A DNA stretch of 64,000 bases from Chamaecrista fasciculata. Its lineage: Eukaryota; Streptophyta; Magnoliopsida; Fabales; Fabaceae. The DNA is taken from contig QANZ01006681.1 in NCBI GenBank assembly GCA_003254925.1, positions 1 to 64,000 of the forward strand, in the 5' to 3' direction. Shown here in pieces: positions 56,672 through 64,000 of this stretch. Within the stretch, counting starts at the first letter, position 1; the number at the start of each line of letters is the position of its first letter. The notes beneath the pieces were generated by a model. It was not told where the DNA came from. It was given only the letters and a program-made list of their open reading frames with translations, and did no database searches. The position numbers were made by a program, and so were the translations under genes.

Positions 56672-56950
56672 TTTGAAACTAAACTCAAAGGTCTCACCAA
56701 AATGAAGCACATGCTCACCAAGATCAATTGTTGATGATTTGCAATGATGGGTTAGATCAAGATTGTTATTCAACTTGTTGTTTATTCTCACGTGCGTTTT
56801 GGTCCCAAAAAACCCATCAACGGCATGCGTTTCATCGGAGTTTGATGATGATGCCGTTGTCAGCTGGAGAAGCATCACTACAAGTACCGAAACGAAGACA
56901 ACTCTGTGAAGTACAAAACGCATGGCGTTTGAAGCTGGCTGCAGCTCCAT
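56480..56950 (-). CDS. SPH-g: S-protein homolog (S1 family), type III, intact
   Basis: 156 codons from the Met at 56950 (MELQPASNAM). The open frame extends up to 57016, but the extra 22 residues are a Thr/Tyr/Ile-rich leader translation and not a signal peptide, so the internal Met is preferred. The signal peptide is about residues 1-35. The core has HAVDGFFGTKTHVRINNKLN, HHCKSS, GTIGTTLYHCSFQW, HHFDIYK, CEDCNWEI, PCRIDPSS and CYPW, again six cysteines. It is two codons longer than SPH-f (SSSNSDE region). The role is as for SPH-f, a small secreted S1-family protein of unknown ligand. No disabling change is seen. Confidence 0.85.
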   Translation of the reverse strand: MELQPASNAMRFVLHRVVFVSVLVVMLLQLTTASSSNSDETHAVDGFFGTKTHVRINNKLNNNLDLTHHCKSSTIDLGEHVLHFGETFEFSFKAGTIGTTLYHCSFQWKGALHHFDIYKVERDLYVCEDCNWEIKQDQPCRIDPSSQKATCYPWTD

Positions 56951-57099
56951 TTTTGTGTGTATATATATAGTGTTTTTATTTGTTGTTAAGATATATATAT
57001 GTGTATTCGTGCTCATGTGGTATTTATTAATAGGCTAGAGGGAGAAATGAATATGCCAAATGGATAAGCGACATGAATGACCAGTCATACTTTTGAAAA

Positions 57100-57632
57100 A
57101 GGTCAAAACTTTAAATTCGTCCTAAATGTTTCATTCATTTCAAATTCGTTCGACATATTTTTATAATTTCTTAAAATGGTCCCAGACCTATTTTCGAGAC
57201 GTGATTTGATCTCATTTACTAATGGTCTCAATTCGTTCTACATGTTTTTTAATACATAGTTTTGAAGTCGACATTGTCAGGTTCACTTTAACTGTTCGCT
57301 TTGTGTCCGAATGGGATGGGATTAGTCTTTACCTAAACCGTCACATGGATGGGTAAAGGAAACCCATAATTATACCAAAAAAATAAAATAAAAAGAGCAA
57401 CCCACTTTGGGGACTTATTGGATCTCGCTTGTTGAAAATGTCAATTGGATAGAGAAAGTACTCGTAGAAAACAACCTGTATCTTTGAATTTGTCATATCT
57501 AAATTTGAAATGAAGGAGATATGATTACATATTCATTATTAGTTTAGGACAAATTTGAAAAATTATAAAATTATTTATGATTAATCTGAAATCTATTCTA
57601 TACATTTAGAACCAATTTGAGGTTTTCACCTT
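57100..57632. mobile_element. Fold-back MITE-like element
   Basis: The left arm AAAGGTCAAAACTTTAAATT and the inverted right arm AAAGGTGAAAACCTCAAATT share CTAAATGT words. The style is as in 49538-50640. Target duplication not resolved. Confidence 0.45.
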
Positions 57633-58830
57633 TAATAGAAAAAAAAAATCCAAGGGCTTTAATGAAAGACAGAACAAATAGTTATAGTTAAATTTACTTT
57701 TTTGAAACGTTAATAAAAGGAATTAAATCAAAAGTAATAAAATTATTACTCAAAATTAAGAAAAGGATGAGAAAGACCGAAAATCTATCTTTTCTGTCAC
57801 GATTTAAATTTTCTTTGCAACGTTAATTGAGTAAAAAAATAGGAAAAAAGTTAAGACTTAAGATAGTCATTTATTAATGGTTAGAAAATCCAATATATAA
57901 ATGTTTCTCTATCTCTTTAAGTATCTTATTAATTGATACAGATTTTGTTATAAATTATAATATAAAATAGTAATGTCATTATTCTATGACACAATTTCAT
58001 GCTTTATTGCACTTATACAACAATCAATTTATCAATCAAAATACAATCAATGAAGTTGATAACTTTAATAAGTGTCTCCTACTCTCCTTAGCCTATAAAA
58101 TATTTTTCTAAAATAAAAAAATTTGAACAAGAAATGTTCGTCTTAGAAAATTGAGACCAAACATTGTCAAATTAAATGACGACTTCTTATAACTTTAGAT
58201 TTATAAAATAAAATAATGCTAACATTGTATCTGATGGGTTAGGGGAGTGATTATATGATTTATATCCCCCAAACACCCATATTTGTATATATAGATATTT
58301 AAATATTTATTTAAATATATTTATAATGTTTAAATAATTATAAGAATAAATTATTAGTTTGATTCTTAAAAGTTAGAGTTAATAACCCGAGGGGGCAGTA
58401 GCATGTAGGGGTGTACATACTTGGCTCGGTCCAGCCCGGTCACTTTTTTGAAATTGAGTCGGGTCAAAAATCGGGCCAGGCCGGGTCTCGGGTTTAGATG
58501 TCCTATGAAATGAACTGTAAGAGATTCTTACAAATAAATTTAGATTAAATTAAGGTGAAACTATTATTTTGGTCTTAAATATATGTCTAAATGTTTGTTT
58601 TGGTCCTTTATGTTTCAAAATTTGAAATTGGCCCTAAATATTGGCAAAATATTTCATTTTCTATTGAATTTGATCATATTTCTCTCGTATCTTATTTCAA
58701 GTTCAAATGATTTGTTAAGAGTATCTCGTACTTCTAAATTCGTCACATTCAAATTTGAAATGAGAGACATATGATCAATTTTACTTGCTTGACCATAAAA
58801 TAAGCAATAAACTTTCATGTTATGTGAGAA
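57633..58830. other. Spacer between the SPH cluster and the copia element
   Basis: AT-rich, no gene. A hAT-like tip (GGGGTGTACATACTTGGCTC, 58408) with CCGGGTC words and a half MITE (58560-58800) are visible. Confidence 0.45.
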
Positions 58831-58839
58831 TGATGTGGC

Positions 58840-60520
58840 AAAGAACCTCTGGGCTGAAGTAATTAGTACAGCTGCTCATATCATAAACAGATGCATTATA
58901 GGCCAGTGTTGAACAAAACCCCATATGAGTTATGGAGGGGAAGAAAGCCAAACATCGGTTACTTTCATGCCTTTGGATGTAAGTGTTACATCCTCATCAA
59001 CAACAAGGAAGATATTGACAAACTGGACTCAAGAACTCATGAAGGAATATTTGTAGAATATTCCTTCTCAAGCAAAGCTTACCGAGTGTACAAGTCAAAC
59101 AAAACCGTGGAAGAATCCATGCATGTGGTGTTTGATGAATCAGTTCCTAGAGCTCAAAAAGCAATTAATCAAGAAAACGAGGAAGAATTCTATCCAGTAA
59201 CAACTCCTAGTGTTCAAATCAACTAGAAACCTACCAAGGAACAATCTCAAGAGACCGATAAGGTTAGTGACTATATCCCTTCTATATCTTTTGCTACTAA
59301 CCCTATTGCAGGTACTTCTCCTCAAGAAGACAAACAAGGAGAAACCTCCGAGATAAGAAAAGTACCACGAGAATGGAAAGGCTCAAGGAACTATCCTCAA
59401 CAATTCCTTATAGGAGACCTGAACGATGGACTGAGAACACGCTCAACAAACAAGAGTATGAACCACATGGCGTTCGTATCTCAAGTTGAACCTAAAGGCA
59501 TTGAGGAAGCCTTGACAGATGACTCCTGGATTATTGTTATGCAAGAGGAGTTGAACCAGTTTGTGAGAAATGAAGTATGGACCCTAGTTCCAACTCCTAA
59601 GGATCAGTCAGTCATAGGAACAAACTGGATGAGTAAGCCAATGTGGTAAGAAATAAAGCCAACAATGACTAATGAGTTTGAGATGAGCGTGATAGGAGAA
59701 ATGAGTTTCTTCCTAGGACTTCAAGTAACGCAAAACAAGGAAGGCATCTTTATATCTCAAACAAAGTATACCAAGGAACTCTTGCAGAAGTATGGTATGA
59801 CAAATGCTAAAGGAGCTGCCACTCCTATGAGTTCCTCAATCAAACTCGATAAAGATCCTCAAGGTAAAAGTGTAGATCAAAAGGTATATCGAGATATGAT
59901 TGACTCTTTATTATATCTTACTGCAAGTAGACCAGACATTACGTTCTTTGTATGCTTATGTGCGAGATTCCAAAGTGATCCTAAGGAATCTCATCTAACA
60001 GCTGTGAAGAGAATTCTTAAGTACCTTGCAGGCACTAAGAAATATGGGCTATGGTATCCTAAGGAGAATAATTATGAATTATTGGGATATTCTGACAGTG
60101 ACTTTGCTGGATGTAAGCTGGATAGGAAGAGTACCTCAACAACTTGTCAGTTCCTCGAACACTGTTTGGTGTCATGGTTTAGTAAAAAGCAAACCTCAGT
60201 TGCCCTATCTACAGCTGAAGCTGAATATATCTCTGCTGGAAGTTGTTGTGCATAAATCTTATGAATGATACAACAACTAAGAGATTTTGTTTTAAATTTT
60301 GAGAAGGTTCCTATCTAGTGTGACAATACAAGCGCAATCAATAATTCAAGGAATCCTATACAACACTTAAAGACGAAACACAATGAAATTATACATCATT
60401 TCCTAAGAAAGTATGTTCTCAAAGGAAACATCGATATTGAGTTCGTACCTACTGAAAATCAATTGGTGGATATATTGACAAAACCTTTGCCAAGTGAAAG
60501 CTTCTTCAGAATAAGAAGAG
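58840..60520 (+). pseudogene. Copia pol remnant: integrase end, reverse transcriptase parts, RNase H
   Basis: The translations match copia pol (WRGRKPNIGYFHAFGCKCYI; FFLGLQVTQNKEGIFISQTK; ARFQSDPKESHLTAVKRILK). The central part of the reverse transcriptase is not present. Degraded fossil. Confidence 0.75.
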
Positions 60521-60619
60521 AATTATGAATGCTTGAAGAGTTCTGATACAGATCCTCAAGAACTGTGTGTTCAGTAACGATAACATGTATTTAATTTTTT
60601 ATTTTTGTTTCTGATTGTT

Positions 60620-60860
60620 CGTGTGATTAATAAGCACATATTCTTGATTGTGTGTGAAATTTATTCGTATGATTAGTAATCATGAATATATTTTTGTAAT
60701 TATTTGTTTTTAGTGATGCTTGTGACATTAATTCGTGTTTGTGTGTTCGTATGATTAGCAAGCATGTATTTCTGATAGTGTGATTTGTGACTATGAGAAT
60801 ATGTGATTGATAAGCATGTATATATTTCAATTGCTGATTAGTAATTATGTAAGTGATTAA
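60620..60860 (+). repeat. Degenerate short repeats in the copia element
   Basis: The motif TGATTARTAAGCATGTAT recurs about six times with variation between 60624 and 60850. Non-coding. Confidence 0.5.
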
Positions 60861-61113
60861 ATGTGTGAATGATTTGCTGCATAAAAAAATGATTTCAGCA
60901 TTTAAACTCATATCATCTTTTCGAAAAAGGAAGAATTTTTACTAAGGAAAATATTCATCAAATATTTTCAAAATCAATCTTATATTTTCTATTCTTAATC
61001 TACTGATTTTTCCTCTTTCAAATCTTCAAACGTATTTTATAACGTTTTCGTCATGATCATTTGCATCATTCATCCTTCATCCCTTTCTACACCTAGCCTC
61101 TCTCATTCCTTTC

Positions 61114-61540
61114 AATGGTGTTCGAGTTATTCTCTACCTCTGCCAAGCGTCAAAGAGAAGGATACCCCTTAGACATCCCTCCATTCTTTGATGGAACAAA
61201 CTATTAGATATGGAAGATGAGAATGCAAATCTTTGTTGACGCGTCAAACTTCTAGATATGGAAGATCATAAGAGATGGACCGTGTCAAATCACTAGAGTG
61301 CAAGATGATAGACTGATAGTTATACCTGAGGAAGAATGGAATGTTGAAGACTTTAAGAGACACGAGTTGAATACTAAAGCGATGTACTACATATGTTGTA
61401 CTATGGATGATGCTGAACTCATTTGATTATCAACCTGCAGAACCGCGAAGGAGATGTGGGACAAGCTTGAAAATATTTATGACGGAACCTCGGATCTCAA
61501 GGAAGATGATCATATACAACCCGATGAGGAAACCAAACCT
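61114..61540 (+). pseudogene. Copia gag-like remnant
   Basis: The translation from 61114 (MVFELFSTSAKRQREGYPLD, PPFFDGTNY, then EEEWNVEDFKRHELNTKAM and AKEMWDKLENIYDGT) resembles the gag (UBN2-type) of copia elements. Degraded fossil. Confidence 0.6.
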
Positions 61541-61977
61541 TACTATACTAGTTAAACACTCATTAAAATCCCTCTCTTCACCATCAACCGCTCAAGTCCT
61601 ACCTACCATGGCCATTCACTTACAAACAATTTCTCCTCGCCATCCATAAACCATTCCTCATGCATTTTTCTTTTAAGTTTGTTTTTCTTTGGATGACTGT
61701 AATGGATAATTTTTGCACTAGACCTAAATTCTTGTTTTTGAATGTTTGAGAGCTCTTAGGCTCATTATGTTATGAATGTTTGGATTTCTATCTCTCATGC
61801 GACATATCTGTTTTTGCTCTTTTCTAATCTTCATGCAGGAACTGTTTTTTATCATGTCAAAAGGGGGAGAAAGAACCAAGTTTCAGGTTCATATCTTAAG
61901 AGCTTAATTAGTTTTTCTTTAATTTGTACATACGCAAAAAGGGATTTCTATAACCCTACCTTATGCATTAAATTCTT

Positions 61978-63593
61978 GGGTAAATTACACAAAAGGGCCC
62001 TGTGGTTTGACCCATTTCCAGATAGGGTCCCTGTGGTTTAAAAAGTGTCAAACAGGGTCCTTGTGGTTTGCTCCGTTAACAAAAAGGGTCCAGAGGTATA
62101 TTTCCGTAAAAAATTTGACAGAAATTTTGGCTAAAATACTATTTTAAAACCCTAACTATTAATTTTTATGCGTTTGACTCCCTATTTGTATGAGAGGACT
62201 TTGACGCAAAAAAAAACGTTTTGTGATAATAAATGAAATTTCAATCAAACTGTCTCTCCCCACCTCTCTCTCTGAACTCTTTCTTTCTCTCGTTCCCAAA
62301 CCCAAACGACATTGCCTCTGAATAAGATGAACTCTCTCTTGAAATGCAGAAAATACATTCAATTGGTGGAGGTAGATTCTTACAATTACATGGATTTTCA
62401 TACTAAAGATGCTTAAATCTCGAGGGAGATCAGTAAGATCACTGAATGTACCTCTTGTTTTCAAGGGTTCTAAACAAATCCTTTCATAGAAAAATAGGCT
62501 TTTTCTTTTTTCTATAGAAATCACATCATGTTATTATCTAACTGGAAATGGATATATATTCAAAGTCTAAAATCTCAAAGGCTTTGTTTGGAGATTGAAA
62601 CTTGGTGTGTTGTACATTGAAATGTGAATTTGGAAATACCAATCAATGATAATCAATCATGTTCTTTTTGTTCGTAAAATACAAATTTCAGAATTCTACC
62701 TCCAGAGGCTGAGGCCTCACCACCACCAGAACCACCAAACCCTCTGCCTCCGAACCTCCTCCGATGCCGCCGCAGCAGCAGCAAGATCACCACCACAACT
62801 CGCATTCGAGCAGCAAGAGCTCCAGCCTGACCGCCGCCGCAACAGAAGTGGTATCGGCTCCGTCGTCGACGAACAGGGAGCCACCGGAGAGTATAAACGA
62901 TTCGAATCTGACGTCGAATCATCCGAGTTCGAAGGCTGATTTCGAATCGGGAGTGACTATGGAGCAACAAGGAGGAGGCGAGTGTGGAATTTTGAGAATC
63001 AAAATGGTGCTTTTAGCTAATATGAAACAACACATACGAACAGTGGAACCTCACCATAGCATTGAATATATTTGTGCTCTCAGAATTCGAAATCTCAACT
63101 GAAAATCCTAACCCAATATTACTACTAATTGACTCATTCCATCCTAATTCATTCTGATTCTGCTCATTAAATTGTCGGTTGTTATAGTACTTGTCCACTA
63201 AATCCAATAGCGATTCTAATTGTGTTGCAGACTCCCATCCTGATGAGAGTGATTTAGGTTTACACAGAGAGTTCATCGAGAGAGAGAAAGAGTTCAGAGA
63301 GAGAGGTGGGGAGAGAAACTCTGGGTGAAATTTCATTTATTATCACAAAACTTTTCTTTTTTTGCATCAAAGTCCTCTCATACAAATAGGGAATCAAACG
63401 CATAAAAATTAATAGTTACGGTCTTAAAATAGTATTTTAGCCAAAATTTCCGTCAAATTTTGGACGGAAATATACCTCAGGACCCTTTTTGTTAACGGAG
63501 CAAACCACAAGGACCCTGTTTGACACTTTTTAAACCACAGAGGCCCTATTTGAAAATGGGCCAAACCACATGGCCCTTTTGTGTAATTTACCC
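61978..63593. mobile_element. Mutator-like element (Pack-MULE candidate), 1,616 bp, 9-bp target duplication
   Basis: It begins GGGTAAATTACACAAAAGGG and ends with the inverse (..TGTGTAATTTACCC). It is flanked by TAAATTCTT on both sides (61969-61977 and 63594-63602). The inverted arms are about 320 bases (61978-62300 and 63270-63593). The 9-bp duplication and long TIRs identify a MULE. No transposase is present. The centre (62300-63270) carries non-element, GC-rich sequence that looks captured from a host gene. Inserted in a copia element. Confidence 0.75.
62686..62975 (+). pseudogene. Captured host-like coding segment inside the MULE
   Basis: This stretch is far more GC-rich than its surroundings. 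The plus strand reads MPPQQQQDHHHNSHSSSKSS followed by Ala/Ser/Thr-rich and acidic disordered sequence, as in the N-terminus of a plant regulatory protein. The minus strand gives an Arg-rich text that is less plausible. I cannot name the donor gene. It is bounded by AT-rich sequence and the MULE arms, so it is probably an exon fragment carried as cargo. Confidence 0.4.
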
Positions 63594-63875
63594 TAAATTC
63601 TTTAATTCTTTATATGCATATTTTGTTATTGATAAGGGGAAAAATCCTCAATAAGTATTCGTTTAAGGAACTGTCTATAGGACCAGTAACAAGTAACCCG
63701 TATAGGACCAGTTTAGAGGAACTATATCAGAACTGAATCAGTTTTTAAAATTTTTCTTTAATGAGCATTGGTTTTGAATAATGTTTTTATCTACTTTTTG
63801 CTCTGAACTTTTTATAAGCTTTTAAAGATGAAAAACTTTTTGATATGCAAACTTGTTCGAATTTTTTCCATTATC

Positions 63876-64000
63876 AAAAAGGGAGAGATTGCTGGGATAA
63901 ATTTTGTTTAATTTCGCTTTATAAATTAAGCGATATTTTAATCCTAGTATAAATTAATTTATCGGATGTTTTGATAATTAACAAAAATTCTCACTCTTAT
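63876..64000 (+). repeat. Polypurine tract and start of the copia 3' LTR
   Basis: AAAAAGGGAGAGAT ends at 63889 and is followed by TGCTGGGATAAATTTTG, the usual arrangement of a copia polypurine tract and LTR start. The LTR continues beyond the window. Confidence 0.65.

Larger units (their letters stand above)
58831..64000 (+). mobile_element. Broken Ty1/copia element (SIRE/Tork-like), running off the right edge
   Basis: The parts from left to right are: the integrase C-terminal part (58840-59226; NKTPYELWRGRKPNIGYFHA), a short reverse transcriptase start (59458-59649), the reverse transcriptase end and RNase H (59665-60520; ALSTAEAEYISAGSCCA, TKPLPS), a repeat-rich non-coding part, a gag-like segment (61114-61540), a Mutator-like insertion (61978-63593), and a polypurine tract with the LTR start at 63890. 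The gag lying downstream of RNase H is out of the usual order, so the copy is rearranged. It has many breaks and looks old. Confidence 0.7.

Noticed and set aside
56951-57016. 22-codon N-terminal extension of SPH-g
   Set aside because: It translates a CA/TA-repeat leader; SPH-f aligns only from MELQ, and the signal peptide would be buried by the extension.
1-64000. CRISPR arrays, rRNA, tRNA genes, prokaryotic operons
   Set aside because: No regularly spaced identical repeats, no conserved rRNA text and no cloverleaf with A/B boxes was seen; the content is plant nuclear DNA.

Overview
The window looks like nuclear DNA of a eudicot plant. The evidence is a cluster of S-protein homolog (SPH, self-incompatibility S1 family) genes, AT-rich spacers, and plant-type mobile elements: Tat and Athila gypsy elements, copia, hAT, Mutator-like, CACTA-like and Stowaway. 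There is no bacterial-style operon, CRISPR array, rRNA or tRNA that I can see. The species cannot be named from the sequence.

Layout. (1) 1-632 is an LTR of another element lying against a GC-rich Tat-type gypsy element on the minus strand (633-9897), whose far end is outside the window. (2) 9898-11580 is a fragment of an endogenous caulimovirid (coat-protein region) that sits inside a broken SPH gene (11581-11899). (3) 11.6-23 kb carries SPH copies and spacers: a and b are broken, c looks intact, and one copy is only a trace. The spacers are riddled with small DNA transposons. (4) 23.5-41.35 kb is repeat territory, dominated by a composite 16.2-kb Athila-like element bounded by 1.1-1.2-kb LTRs and a 5-bp target duplication. 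A related non-autonomous element, an LTR-like block and two DNA transposons lie inside it. (5) 41.7-57 kb carries SPH copies d (nonsense-mutated), e, f and g with more DNA transposons and a deleted LINE. It includes a 182-base assembly gap and a 1,489-base block present twice without a visible difference. (6) 58.8-64 kb is a broken copia element carrying a 1.6-kb Mutator-like element with a captured, host-like GC-rich segment.

How it fits together. The host content is one tandem SPH family, all on the minus strand. Four members (16496-16915, 44632-45051, 53031-53495, 56480-56950) keep a signal peptide, the S1 core and six cysteines and could encode small secreted proteins. Three sequence types can be recognised: I = a, c, d; II = b, e; III = f, g. 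The order a-b, c-(trace), d-e suggests that a two-gene module was duplicated. Almost everything else is layered transposon insertion. In several cases paralogous spacers preserve the empty site, so relative timing can be read directly from the window.
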